A stretch of DNA of 64,000 nt from Lepidostoma basale (taxonomy: Eukaryota; Arthropoda; Insecta; Trichoptera; Lepidostomatidae): assembly GCA_022606425.2 (NCBI GenBank), contig JAHDVF020000172.1:124001-188000 (forward strand). The letters are read 5' to 3'. Positions 47,020-60,100 of the stretch are shown here, one piece after another (within the stretch, counting starts at the first letter, position 1; every line of letters begins with the position of its first letter). Both the position numbers and the translations under genes were made by a program. Below the pieces are notes generated by a model that did not search any database, was not told where the DNA came from, and worked only from the letters and a program-made list of their open reading frames with translations.

Positions 47020-50000
47020 TTTTATTTCCATAAAATCATAGAGGTGACCTGTTCACTGAGCAAAGTGGTGTTACAATTGATATAAATATGAAAGTGCCAA
47101 CATTGTCATGAGAAACAATTTTAAAATTTCTTAATATGAAATTTAAAAAAAATTAATTCAAATTAAGTTGGCACTAAAAAACACCGAACAGTTTTTAAAA
47201 ATTGCCTATTCTGTCAAAATGTAAAAGTATAAACATAATACCAGTAAGGTTTTAAAAATTGCTACTTCATCAAATTTTCATCCTGATAATCAGATGGGCA
47301 AATCTAGATTTCTTAATATCATGGAAATAATTTTTATGAAAAGACATTAAAATTCAAAGCACCGCTTTTAACATAATATGATTGTGTCCTGCAAAAATTA
47401 AGATAAAAACTATTACAGCGATACGTTAGTAATTGTTTTTTGTTCAATATTTCATGTGCAATTAATCAATGTGGATATATTTCAGTGGTTTTACAATTTT
47501 GGCACTTCAAACATAAAAAAATATTTTCATAAAATAAAATTCACTTGTCAAACTGCACTTTAAAAAAGTATACAGAAAATCCCATTATTTTTATGCTAAT
47601 TCCTAATTTGATACATTATTGTTTCAATATCAGGGCACTAAGTGGTTTTAAGTTTTTTTTTTTTTTTTTCTTTTACTTCACATTTACTCAAACACATGAC
47701 AACGGAAGAAGTAGGAAAAAGAATAATGTTCCGAGATTGGTGGACTAGTGCGTCACTAATTTCTTCACACATTAATCTTTTTTGTCAAACATAAGATGTT
47801 AAATAATGTTTTAAAGTGCTGGCCTTTACAATGTGAGAATTTACATTCAAAGGCGATACTTTATCTATAGCTTTAAGCACGAGCTTACTCAAAGATGAAA
47901 GCATTTAATTTTGAGCTAGACTATTAAACAAAATATGCAACAATGATATTAACGCGTGTTATTTTTGAAAAGTAGTGTCTATTTATGATTCATCACCGCC
48001 ATTGTACACATTATTAAGATTTGAAAATATATATTATTGCGTATTTAAAAAATACATTGATATTACATTTGTTGTTAAAATGATATAGTATTAGTTTTAA
48101 TGAGCATCAAAATATGTAAGTATAGAAAAAACAATAGCGCAATGAAGCATCTAAGAAAATATAATTTTTATGGCTGTGAGGCATCATATAGTTTAATTTT
48201 AGAATGCAAATAATTGATGTATGAATTATTAAAAAAGGAAAGTTGACTGAAAGTCTAAAATTGTAGATAAAAAAAAATGAAGCTTGCGTTATCATTTGCC
48301 ACATAGTTTTTATAAACATTTAATAATCTGTGATTCTCAATATTAAACAAACCAAAAAAATTAATAATTATAATAACAATACATACATACGACTTTCTAA
48401 TAAACAATTTTGAAAGTATATTTTTGAGTAGAGACTGAGAAAACAATAAATAGGAAATTAATCAGATTTAATTGCATTTAGCAATGTTACCAAACTACAT
48501 TTTAGATAGATCAAAACGAAATTAGTGTCAGTCTCTGCTCAAAAACATCTAAATATTTATAAAATGAAAATACATAAATATATTATTCCACTGTCCGAGA
48601 ACAGCCAGAAAGAATATACATAAAAGTCGCATTGAAATATATTAAAACTTCAAATCAAAAATATATACATACATATTTTATAAAAGTTCATTCATTGAAT
48701 ATTTTATTTTAAAATTACTTATATTTAAGAATTACACAAATTTGTACTCAGTTAACAAGAAATGTAAATTAGTAGGGGCAAATTGCATGGAAAGAATCTT
48801 TAATTGGGAAACAATGACAAATATGTATGATTGTAGGGAAAATTACATAAGATAATTAAAAACATATGACAAAAAGAGAAAGATGGATTAAAGGAGAAAT
48901 TTCAAAGCACCTAGCAAGTAAAAAATGTGTAATTCTTTTTTATAATACATACATACATACAATACACTACCATATAAACATAATCAACGTTTTAAGTTCT
49001 TACAAGAGGATCCATAAAAGGTGTTGAATTAATCCACTACCACTTCAAAACGGAATAAATTGAAGCAGGTATATGAAAAATATATTTAAATGATAAGGTG
49101 CACGAGGCTAATATATACCATCGCACGTAATTACACAAAAACTTGGTAAATATAAATTTATACGCCCCAAGTAGGACTGCTACCCGGGCGGGAGTGTCCA
49201 TCGGGCACGATTAGTTTAGTGTGACGCGCCCAAGTCAACAAGTGGCCGAGTTCTGAAAACATTGCCAAGATTCGGGGAAAGTAAACAAACTCGGCCACTC
49301 ATCAAATGGGGCTCCCAACACGCAGGGGAGTAACATCCACATCATTTCTCCGGGGAGAAAACTTTGAGCAAAATCAAACTTAGCGTTTTGTCGGCATATT
49401 TCCGAGAACCAGCGCGAGTCGTGCCCCTGCTGTTGGTCGAGTTATCAATAAGACTACTATTTAACTTAATGGCCAACATTCACAACTTGCACACGCATAC
49501 CTTATTTAACTCCGATATAATAATTTCGTGCATTCTATCTATACACAACTTCAAAATCAATATTATTCATAGGGCAACAGAAACTAAACTCATTTGTTAA
49601 CTTTTTAAGGTAAACAACCAACAAAAAGTTAAGAACATTCGCACATAATGTGTAAACATATAGTATTCATGAAAATCAACATTGAAATATCCAAAAATTT
49701 ATCAAACTGAAGACCTATATATAAAATATATTCTCCACCGTTGTCTATTGGTAGATTATTTAAACTTATATTAGAAACTTAACAATTTAACATTCACACT
49801 CGAGTTTTTCTGGAGATTGACATGGAAATACAGATCTATAAACTGGCTTAGCTCGCGAGGTTAATTATCCACCTACAGCACATCAGAAGTTAACACAATT
49901 TTCCCAAGGAATTCTATGGTAAATATATTAAATTAATTTTTGATTATATTGCCAAATCCTTTAATCATTTTTCTTGTCATTCAACTACGAAAGCAAATTT

Positions 50001-52173
50001 ATTTTTTACTCGATCATTCATTCATATTCCTTAAGAGTACCTCAAATTAGCCATAAAAGAGCAATGCCCTTCTCGACATGTTAAAGGAAATGTCTTAGTA
50101 ACAATGTGAGAAAACTTAATGATCAGAGGAAAATGTTTTTAATTTGGGACATTAAGTACTAAGACATTTTCTAATAACACAATTAACCATTAGTATTTAA
50201 AATTATTTAACTAATTTATGTAAAAGAATCCCAAATATTTTCAAAGTTTTTAGACATATTTAGAAGTTTCTAAGCAATACAACGAATTTCCTAACCCAAA
50301 ATTGCATCAGATTTCAAACTGTAAACATTACAAGCGGTTAATTTATAAGACTAGATGGGAAGTGTAAAAATATGTCAACCAGTCTAGCTTAGCGGAATAA
50401 TCGACCGTACCCGGTAGATATTGTAGAATACCATATTAATGAACAATTTGGTAGGTTTGCAATTCTCGGCTGGTGAAGCTCGATGTAATCCTGCACTTAA
50501 AACTAAAATATTTGGTTTTCTTTACATTCACCTGCAAGTAGATAGGATTAGAAATAATGATCATTAATCGTACAAATCATTGTTAATAATATACAGCTAC
50601 ATGTACTAACTGAAAGAAAAAAGAAACTACAATTTTTTAAACAAACATTGAACAAATCTTTTTTCAACTTTTAACAAATTATAAAACAAGACAAACAAAG
50701 CTAGGATGTTTTTGAAACGAAAATAGAAAAATAATTTTTGGCTTTGGGTGGTATGCGACAAGTAATGCCCAATATTAAAATTAGGTTATCATTTACTATT
50801 AAATCAAGCGGAATACACACATTTTCAAAGACATAAGTTATCTTGGATAATGAATCTAAATATTTTTTTTACAAAGAATAACAACTAACGGATTACGCCA
50901 AAAGATCATGAAAATGATTTTATATACAAATATTACAATTTGTAATTTGACTCGACAATTTAAGAAAAGGGAATGTCTTCCTTTTCATTCCAGAGGTCTA
51001 CAAAAACAAAAAACAAAACAGTATCAGACGATTTAGAAATGGAATCCCTTGTCGAATGAATAATTTTAATATCTACTGGACGTCTTTATGGTAATAAATA
51101 TTGGGACTGTCCATTTAGTGCCTCGTGGGCTTTTTAAAACAAAGAATATAAACAATAAAATCGGTACTGATAACAGATATTGCGTATACCGGAGTATTAC
51201 TCGACACCGAGTGCCTACAAAGGGTGCTCTCAACAATATTCTGTCTCGTTATACGCAACATTTGCTCTCTCAGATACCACACTTAGGTCTCCAATCTTAA
51301 GAACAGGGGCAGAGGAAGGTTACGGGAGCTCCAGGTACGGGCAAAACAAACTACAAACACGAGAAGCGGATCTTTACATGGACAGCTCATCCTTAAGACT
51401 GGAGATGACATTAGCTAATTAACCTACATCTTTACCTTCCTTTAGGGGACTTTAGATATTAAGCCGACGCATACTTTGCATACGTCGGATCATATTTTAA
51501 ATTTTAAACCAAAGGAGTCTCCCACTGAGCGAGAGATACTAAGTAAATAAATATTGAGAGGAGACTACAGATATGTGATTGAGATAATTGGGATGAATGG
51601 GGCTTCTGTGATGATGGCTGATTCTAGGGATAAGACAAGAGTGCCACTTTGGATTTAACAATTACATATCTAAATTATTATATATGTACATAAAACACTG
51701 CAAATACATCTCCGTCAACATATTCAGCTATAAATGAATTACATCGTAACAAAGAAAAGTTTTAGCATAAAGAAGAAATAATTTTACAGATCAATATTGT
51801 AATCTAAATTAAAAACTCATATACAGTATTCTTGGTAGAAACATATTTTACAGAACAAGGTGGAAGAAGAAGGCATTCATAAAATTTGGTTACCATTCTC
51901 AACAACAGAATAACAAGATATAATATAAAGTATAAATCCTAACCACGAGCACTCTGCGGATCTGCTCCTGCCCTTCCTCCGGCAGGCGTTAACCAAACAA
52001 GGGGTGAAGAAAAGTAGACATGAGTGATGACAAATAAATTAACTATTAAAACTAGGTACCAGAAAACTAAAGAACACAAGTTCGCAGCAATGACTACAGA
52101 ATAGCCGCTGCTGTGGCAAAATTGAGTTCCTGAAAGGGTAATAAATAATATGGTGGATCACGGCTTTGGATGG
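47020..52173 (-). other. Possible long 3' UTR of the KIAA0232-like gene
   Basis: About 5 kb downstream of the stop codon carries no recognisable LINE, SINE or MITE copy, although such copies are dense to the left. It has no convincing coding frame. AATAAA signals on the minus strand can be seen near 50000, 48703 and 47025, so the true 3' end cannot be chosen by eye. A GC-richer island at about 49150-49450 contains a 12-base inverted repeat. It may instead be ordinary intergenic DNA. Confidence 0.35.
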
Positions 52174-54537
52174 TTAGCGCGTGAGGGGGCGGTCGCAAGC
52201 GAGCAGCAGCGGGCGTGGCTTAGGGGGGGGTGGATGGACAGGGGGGGCGGGCAGGGGGCAGCGCAGCTTGCCCGCCCCCCCTGCCCCTCCGGCGCTGTGG
52301 CGGCGCTTGCGGTCCCCGCGCCCTTCAAACAGACTGAGCGAGCGGTCCAGGATGCCCCCCACGGCGCCATGCTGCCCGAGGGCACTGCGCACAAAGTCCC
52401 CATCAGCGGCACGGACTGTCTCTTCCCTCGGCCCAATATCGTACACGTCGCTTGGCGTGCGGCTGTCCGTCTGCAGGTTATCCACCTGAAGGCTGTGCAT
52501 GTAGCTGATATCCGAGAGCAACTCCTCCCATTCACGGGCTGCTTCCTCCCGGTACACCAAGGCCTTCTTGCTGTTGGAACGTTTGGCTTTCTCCTCGGCC
52601 TGCAGGCGGGCGCAGGCCTTGCAGAAGCTGTCGTCCAGACTCCAGATCTTATTGGAGATGTAGCCAAAGGGATGCTCCCCGGCAGGGTCAGTGACCCAGG
52701 GATTACTGTTAGACTTGCACTCCTCGCACTGTATCCAGTTCAGTTGCAGAGATTCCAGTTCGCTGTCCGTGTCCAATAGGGGGCCAAACTTGTCATCGGT
52801 ACAAATAGAATTATCCAGAGACACTATAGAGGAGTGTGAAAGACAGGATTTTAAGTTGTTATCCATTTCTTTTGCACAAATTCCCTCTTTTATTCCCAAC
52901 GTATCAGTTTGAACATACTTTGCAGTTTGACAAACTTTAAATTTCAGAACCAGTTCGGTGGAAGACAACTCATCATCAGAGCATGCTGCCGATGGACAAA
53001 TATCCAGCCTGGAGTAATCTATTCCTTGTTTACGATATTCCATGTATTGTTTTGGAGGATCAGTATCAGACTCCAAAAAAATGGTACCAGTGCTACTGCG
53101 GCTGAATTTGACATCATCCAGTTCACTGGTTATAGGAAAAGTGACTCCGTCGGCGTAGTCCACAAGAGCTTGGCTATTCCCCGTGGTTTCCTTCTTAATG
53201 GGCTTGAAGTGCGTGCGCATGGATGTGAGCAGATCCTCGTCGTCTCGTTCAGTAGAGGGGTTGCGCTTCATGGTGTCTGGAATATCTACTCTGTAGCGGT
53301 CGTGGTTCCTGCGGCGGATGCTGTCCCCCACGTATCCCGCCGTAGACTTGGGGATGACTTCGGTGAAGGAGCTGTAGAGAGGGTTGTGATTGAGCGCAGT
53401 GAGGCTGAGGACGGCAGTGGTGGGTGCAGGGACTGCCTCCAACTTCCTCAACGCCTCGTTGTATTGCAGGCTGAAAGGCTGATCTATGGCTACACGCTCG
53501 GGCAAGTGGGCAGGTGGTGTGACAAACTCCGCATCATCTTTGAAACCGAAATTGTTTAAATTTACAGCGCAAACATTATTTTCGGAATCTTCCAAGTTCA
53601 ATGGCTGCAGTTTATTGTAAATGAGTTCCATTGATTCCGTATTATAAGATTCGGTTTCATGTTGCCACGGGTTGGTACTATTCTTGGGTAAATAGTTGAA
53701 GCCAGAGTCGGATACAAATGCGCCTGGTTGATAATCTTCGCTGCGGGGGGCGGGTTCCCTATTTTCACACTCGAAATTGATGTCATTGTTTGACCAAATG
53801 GATCCGGTGAGAGATACGGGCAGTCGCTTGTCTGGTGATGAACAACAGTCGAACATACGATCGGAAGGCGAGGAGAGCAAGTCCTGAAAATCCACAGGCA
53901 ACTCATGATACTCATCCTCAGGAGTGGCACTGCGGCGTTTGGGCCACAAAGCTTCCAAGCTCCGGTCGAATTTGGCTTCGAATTTAGCGATTGATTCTTC
54001 CTCGTCGCGAGACTTCGGAGGAGGGCAGAGATCGTCTTCTATAACCCAAAACTTGCAAAAGATTACATCATCATTTTCAGCCTGCAGGGAAGAATCGGAA
54101 TCTCTCTCGTAGAGCCTTTTGGAGCCGAGCAGATCATCTGTTACGGTGTTGTCACAGGTGCCATAGCCCTCATCCAGCGCAGCGCTCTGCAGCGGGTCGC
54201 GGGCGTCCATGTCCCAGGAGTGCGGGTGCGTGACCCAGGCGGGCAGGCGGCGGGCGCGGCGAGGCTTGCGCGGGGCGGGGCGGGAGCGGTTCTCTTTGCC
54301 AGACGGCGGCGCTGGGGCTGGGGCAGGGGCAAGGGCCGGGGGTTCGGTGCCGGAGGCTCCCAAAGCAGGGAAGGCGGCGTAGTACTGCCGGGCCATTTCC
54401 CGCGGGGACAGCGTTCGCCGGCGCTCGCGGCGGGCTCGTGCAGCTTGCGTAGCTTTCTCTTTCCTCCCGCCTCCTGTCTCCTCTACCTCCTTTATCTTCG
54501 TACAAAGCTCATCCACTAGTTGTTCGATGCCTGAACT
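52174..54537 (-). CDS. KIAA0232-like protein, large terminal coding exon
   Basis: This is the main coding exon of the only host protein gene recognised here. It opens after a CAG acceptor (54540-54538) in phase 0 and ends at TAA 52176-52174, giving about 787 residues. Recognition rests on motifs shared in order with vertebrate KIAA0232: SSGIEQLVDELC directly at the exon start, a YYAAFPALG motif about 45 residues later, an RTHFKPI motif near 53217, AKYVQTDT, and a QCEEC motif near 52728. The chain is acidic and serine-rich and looks largely disordered, with basic Pro/Ala-rich stretches at both ends. Two CxxC pairs (52728-52717 and 52623-52612), 31 residues apart, could bind metal. No signal peptide or membrane segment is seen. 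The biochemical role of the family is not established, so none is assigned. The ends are much more GC-rich than the surrounding DNA. Confidence 0.88.
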   Translation of the reverse strand, partial: SSGIEQLVDELCTKIKEVEETGGGRKEKATQAARARRERRRTLSPREMARQYYAAFPALGASGTEPPALAPAPAPAPPSGKENRSRPAPRKPRRARRLPAWVTHPHSWDMDARDPLQSAALDEGYGTCDNTVTDDLLGSKRLYERDSDSSLQAENDDVIFCKFWVIEDDLCPPPKSRDEEESIAKFEAKFDRSLEALWPKRRSATPEDEYHELPVDFQDLLSSPSDRMFDCCSSPDKRLPVSLTGSIWSNNDINFECENREPAPRSEDYQPGAFVSDSGFNYLPKNSTNPWQHETESYNTESMELIYNKLQPLNLEDSENNVCAVNLNNFGFKDDAEFVTPPAHLPERVAIDQPFSLQYNEALRKLEAVPAPTTAVLSLTALNHNPLYSSFTEVIPKSTAGYVGDSIRRRNHDRYRVDIPDTMKRNPSTERDDEDLLTSMRTHFKPIKKETTGNSQALVDYADGVTFPITSELDDVKFSRSSTGTIFLESDTDPPKQYMEYRKQGIDYSRLDICPSAACSDDELSSTELVLKFKVCQTAKYVQTDTLGIKEGICAKEMDNNLKSCLSHSSIVSLDNSICTDDKFGPLLDTDSELESLQLNWIQCEECKSNSNPWVTDPAGEHPFGYISNKIWSLDDSFCKACARLQAEEKAKRSNSKKALVYREEAAREWEELLSDISYMHSLQVDNLQTDSRTPSDVYDIGPREETVRAADGDFVRSALGQHGAVGGILDRSLSLFEGRGDRKRRHSAGGAGGAGKLRCPLPAPPVHPPPPKPRPLLLACDRPLTR

Positions 54538-54793
54538 CTGTAAATTTATTCAAATTAATTTCACTATATGAAGAGCAGGTTGGTAATCTCACATATGAAC
54601 AATAATCATCTTAAGTTTTTAGACAATATGACTAATGGTCATAATTCAAAACAATTTTAGTAAACCAATGACCACATTCACATAAAGATAAAGCTCTTAT
54701 TTTATTTATATTTTAAATTGAAACAATACAACAATCTACCACGAAATCTACAACAACACTGATGGTGCTGGCAAACTATAAAGGATTACTAAC

Positions 54794-54895
54794 CTGCTCC
54801 TCAGAGGCATTAGTGAGACACTGTACTGCCGCAGCGCGCTTCAGAGCTTCTATCTTCACTGGACCTCCCTTGTATCTATTCTTGCGTTCCCAAGT
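54794..54895 (-). CDS. KIAA0232-like protein, internal exon of 34 codons
   Basis: A CAG acceptor lies just upstream (54898-54896) and a GTTAGT-type donor just downstream (54793 onward). Both boundaries are phase 0, so the exon is exactly 102 bases and joins in frame to the terminal exon. It encodes a basic start (TWERKNRYKGG) followed by KIEALKRAAAVQCLTNASEE, which closely resembles the KIAA0232 segment preceding its SSGIE motif. The join to the next exon therefore recreates the family order AVQCL..AS.E.SSGIE. This continuity is the strongest evidence for the gene model. Confidence 0.88.
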
Positions 54896-56942
54896 CTGGA
54901 GGAAATACGAGTTATCAATAAATATCTCATGTTTTAACAGAAACACAATTGGCAAACAATTTTAAAGAATGTTTTTCATATAACCATCACCACAATCTAC
55001 TCTAAAAAGACACCACAAATATGACATGTCATGTAATTTCTTTTATAATACGACTATATACTACATATTGATAGTATTTAGACATACAAATCATAAAATT
55101 CAAGGTAAAGATGATAAAACCAGCTTACAACCGGGATGTTGATAATTCTTTTAAATATTTATGAAAATAGCAGTTATCTAGAAATTTTACTCTATTTTAT
55201 AGGAGTGATATATTTCGCCTTGCTTGAGTATTTTATAATTGCCTAGCAAGTAAAATATGACGCTCTCATGAAATATAAAAAATACCTCTTGAAAAAACTG
55301 AGTTTAGTATGGAGTTTATCATTGTTTAAGAAACAATAAATTAATTACATAGACGTATTATATTGACTTTTTACAAACAAAATTTTTAAACATTATTTTT
55401 ACCACCACCATTATACTAAACCTCAAACGAAACAAAAAAATTCAAAACAGATCTTTGTGTTTGAACATTATAAAGATGATTTTATTTTACCATAGTTAAG
55501 CAGTGACATTCATTCATTAGATTATACATCTCAATATACACGTGTTATTATTAATAGGGCATGCAATTAGTTAATTACCCCCAAAACAAGGCCAAATATT
55601 AAGAACATGCTGCCAAACATTTTTTTATGTAAATTCACATGCATCTCTGGAGGTGAATGTTAGAACTTGTGATGCGAATATTCTTACAAAAAAATTCTTC
55701 CAATTTCAAAACCAAGTCATACCATTTTCATACATCACACATTTTTTCTAATTTCATCTGTCTTGGATTCTAATATTTACTCTCATAAATCTGTGTTGAT
55801 TTCATAAAGCGTTCCAAACATATAGCCATTTATAATAACGTATTACAGATGAAATAGCTAACATATAGTGGTTAAAAGTGACCATATCTTAAAAGTAGCC
55901 TTTTTAAATCATTATATTGCAGTTTTAGGTTGGCGGGTAAGAAAAACAGCAGACCTTTATTTCAATGAAAATGGAACAATGACAAATCAATGAGCTAAGC
56001 AAATAAATCTGTCGTTTTTAATAATATATTGTGTTCAAACGATTCAAAAATGTTTTTTTTAATCATAAAACAAAAATCTTAGAAATTCTAAATACAAAAA
56101 ATATTTATTTAGTTCATGAGTTGATGATTGTTCCGCTATACTTGGTGCCTAATAGATTGTACAGTGCGAGATTAGCGTAGAGCGATGCATGGCAAACATA
56201 CACGCCGGAGGAAGGATAATACTGGGGGGAGCTTTGGGACTATTTATAAACTTTTGAAACAGTTACAGTACTTCAATAGCGATGCTAGTATGAAAGTCAA
56301 AAAGCAATACCTCCAACCGAAACTATATTACTAAAAATCTGTGCATGACTAATATTGTAATCTAGTGAATTCACCAAATACTAAATTTACAACTAATTTT
56401 AAATAAGAATAATCTCGTAAATTAAAAATATATATTCAGAATGTACTTAAAACACACTATTATGTTGCCAAAGATTTTAATCAAAACTGATGAGGCAAAA
56501 TTTTAATAAAAAAAATAATATAAGCAGAAACGCATTTCTTTTTTGTTTTTAAATATGATTAAGGCAATGGTATTTATTAACATTATTAAATCTGATAAAC
56601 TTTCTATATACCATCATTACTCTTCACTGTTTCTTGTTAGTTTAACTTGACTTTAGAATTGTATCCATTGTTTTTCATTTAAATTCAAACTGAAGTAATG
56701 AAACTAGAATAAATACTATTTTTTTTCTTATAATTATTAATAATAGCCGTGTACAGATATAAATGAATAGTATATTTAATTAGAAGCGCGACTTGTTTGA
56801 TTTTCACAATAACAGGTCATGCTTTGAATTTCAAATGGCTTCCAAGATTTGTTATTGGTTTTGCATACCCATTTAGCCCTTATAATCTGCGTCAGTGTTG
56901 CCCCCTCTAGCATGATCCGATTGCATAAAAGAGAGATTGTAC
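54896..56942 (-). other. Intron of the KIAA0232-like gene
   Basis: AT-rich intron between the N-terminal-domain exon and the 34-codon exon. No repeat or additional coding segment was recognised in it. Confidence 0.7.
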
Positions 56943-57130
56943 CTTCCCGCCCTGAATGGTGTCGGGGCTGAGATCGGCGGGACGCAGGGGCCGGGTGAGC
57001 AGGCTCAGCACGTAGCGGCCGTAGGCGGGGGCGTCGATGCCCCGCGCGTCCAGCTGCCCCCGCAGCCACTGGCCCAGGGGGCCCTCCCACTGCGCGGCCC
57101 ACACGTCGCACCTCATGCCCGAGCCCGCGC
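56943..57130 (-). CDS. KIAA0232-like protein, N-terminal domain exon
   Basis: The exon follows a CCGCCAG acceptor (57131) and ends with AAG before a GTACAA donor (56942). It is GC-rich and encodes the conserved N-terminal fold: GPLGQWLRGQLDARGIDAPA followed by YGRYVLSLL. The human protein has a very similar Q.WLGQELEKCGID.MIYTRYVLSLL pattern. The exon begins with two bases of a split codon (phase 1 upstream) and ends in phase 0, matching the following 34-codon exon. If translation started inside this exon, the Met would be at 57116-57114. The phase-1 opening instead suggests an upstream coding exon, and one with matching phase exists at 60959. Confidence 0.85.
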
Positions 57131-60100
57131 CTGGCGGACACGCACACCGTTAACTCCTACCTCCTACCTCCTACACCGCACCCCGACTCCTCTTTTGCAA
57201 ATGACAGACAAATGTTCCAAATATCAACTCAAAAAGTAAATGGTTCAACTTTTTTATTTAAATTGATTATATTAGTTTTTATAAAAAAAAACACAAAAAT
57301 GGTTACCACCATTGAAAAGTAATTGCAGAATATTTTACTGTTGTAAATGTACAGCAATATAATAAATCTGTACACCAGATAAAAATTTCCATGAGGAAAT
57401 TAGTACTATAAATAATTATATATTAATTGATCAAGTTATCAACAGCATATGATATATGTAAATAATTTTCTGTTTTTAGATCTGTAAAGTTTCAAAGTGA
57501 AATAGTATATCTATTGTAAACAAAAATAAAATGAAGTAAGAATACTATAATAATAAAATTGTTATAGTTGATGTTGAATATTTTAACATGAAATATCCGT
57601 CATTTCCAAATATATATCACAAATCTTTTCTATCACCGGCATGCAGTCACTTGAATCTATCACGGCATTTTATATACAAAACTGAATACATATTTTCACC
57701 ATTAAAAATAATAACAAAAAACAATTACTAGTTGTGCGAGATATTCAGCAAATTAAGTGAAATGAAAAAAATACCAGTTTGCATTTGCGAGTGAATTTAG
57801 TTTTGTATAGAAAATGGTAATGATGTCAGTTTTTTTCAACTAAAAGAACAATGCTATTTCAGATACATTTAGGGCATTCATTGATGTTCTGGAGTACTCC
57901 ATCTGCCTGCAAATAACACAGTAATATTCCACAACACAATCATTCGCGACAGTCACCATTACAAGAGTCAGTCGAGCATGATGCCAACATGTTCATAAAA
58001 TATCAAACACTATCGGAGTTATACCATATATATTATTCTCTTCAAAGTAGAAAAAACGACTGCACAAGTTGAAATAATTGGTTAATTTTCACTACACCTA
58101 AAAAAAAGTCAGGCTACAGTAATTTATATAGTAAAGATATATACATTCTGTAAAAAAAAAAGCAAAGTTATTAAATTATTAGAGCCAAACCAAACAGCCC
58201 TCACCACTAAAATTAATTTAACTTATATCTAAAAGGAAATATGTATTGTAAAAGTTAGTGTTTTAAATACCCAAAGTATATTCCAACAGTTTATAGATAA
58301 AGCATATGAACTATAACAAAGACAAATAAATTAGAGTTTAATGTAAAAAAAAAATCTAATTTACCGCAGATTCTTCCAATTTGATTTAAAAGGGTTAAAA
58401 AATATATATATACATATATCACAGCATAATTTTCTGTTACTAAAAAATAATTACTTTTGCTTCAACAAAATATTATCTCGAAATGAACTAAATTAAAAAT
58501 TCTCACCAAAAAAAAAACTATCATCGCAAAATATGCGAAATCATCAATCGTAGATTTTTAAATATAACTAGGTAGATTTTTAATTAAGTGGTAGCTAATT
58601 TACAGCCCTAAAATAAAGCCATTTTTTATTTATATATATAAAAAAATTCCTGAAGGCAATGTCTCATGAGGGGTAAACGACACAGATGTTTTCTTGGGAG
58701 ACTGGAGTAAATAAATAAACACACTGAGATTAAAAAACTCCCGACCTTGCGGAGTTATTGAAGGTTACATATTTCACATTGTACTTGGTAACAACATAAA
58801 TATTCCGTTTTCCTGATAACACAAAAATTGAAATAATGCTTATACAATCTTGATTAAAGATGTCCATGTGATTTTTACGGTGGGAAAAAAGGTCTACAAT
58901 AAAAATTATATACCCCCAATAAAAATGAAAGTATTTATCTATTTAAAAAATAATAATAATGATAATAATGACTAATGCCACATTGAATCATTGAAATACT
59001 GAATAAAAATAAATGGTAAAATAGATAATCACTTGAAATTACGAAGATATTTCCTTTCGTACAGTTCATATTTTAAAAAAAGTAGAACTTATTAGGAGTG
59101 GTTTAATGGGCGGTTACGAAACAGTAACTGGCCAATAATAAAATGGTATAGAAACCCCTCTGCAACTGATAACCACATGTCAAAACTTGTGGTATCTTAT
59201 CTAGCATGTCAATACAAACATTCTAAACATACAAATATTTGTGTTACTCTGGTCACTATAAAAGGTTCCCCGCTGTATGCCATTCAAGATTTACAACACG
59301 AAGAAATAATAATATAATGTTTGCTCAGTGATAACTATATTTCCTGCTGCAGTCCGAAGGTTGCAACTGGCTCGTTTGTTTAAAAGGATTTTCCAATTTG
59401 TTTAAGAGATAATAACTTTACTGGGTTGTTGATTAAATATTGCTTTTGTACTATTATATCATTAGATAAAGGAATTTTTAGATTGTCCTTTTATGTGAAA
59501 AGGAAGCAAAGAAACATCACACAAGAAGATCTTTGCATCAAATTAAAATTTAATACATTAATCCCAGATCATAATTATATTACAGAAAAGTACATGCGGA
59601 AATCCGCTTGTCATCATGACTGGCAAAAAAATATTAATAATCAAAACTTTTAATACGGTTAATTCTCTTAAATCTTGTTTTTTCAAAGTGAAAACATTAA
59701 GAAGGACCTAGTACTAGTTGTGGACGAAAGTTACAATTGTGGTCAGGAATGAAGTATTTTAACCATGCAAGGATTAAAATTTTTTTTTCTTTTCTCGAAG
59801 GCGTTAAAATACTAATTCATTTATATTTTTATAAACGTTTCGAAGGCATTATACCTAAATTACAAGAAGGATGTAAATCTATATCATTCATTTAATGAAA
59901 TTACTTTGAAACGTGTTAAAATTAAAAAATCGAAAAGAAATCACCTATTTTACTATGATCTCACAAAATATATTTCTTGTGTTGATAAAACATAACAATG
60001 AAAATATGCTTATATTATAATAAAAGACCAATATTGATTATTGATTGTGTTATCACTATCATTACATTGGTTGGATAGAAAAATAATAGAAGAGTTTGTT

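Noticed and set aside
52150..53559. Long plus-strand frames opposite the KIAA0232-like terminal exon
   Set aside because: Antisense shadows of a GC-rich exon. The minus frame has splice sites, phase agreement and family motifs; the plus frames have none.
56776..57147. Arg/Ala-rich minus-strand frame beginning MCVSARRGLG
   Set aside because: Out-of-frame shadow of the N-terminal-domain exon. It reads through the splice donor into the intron.
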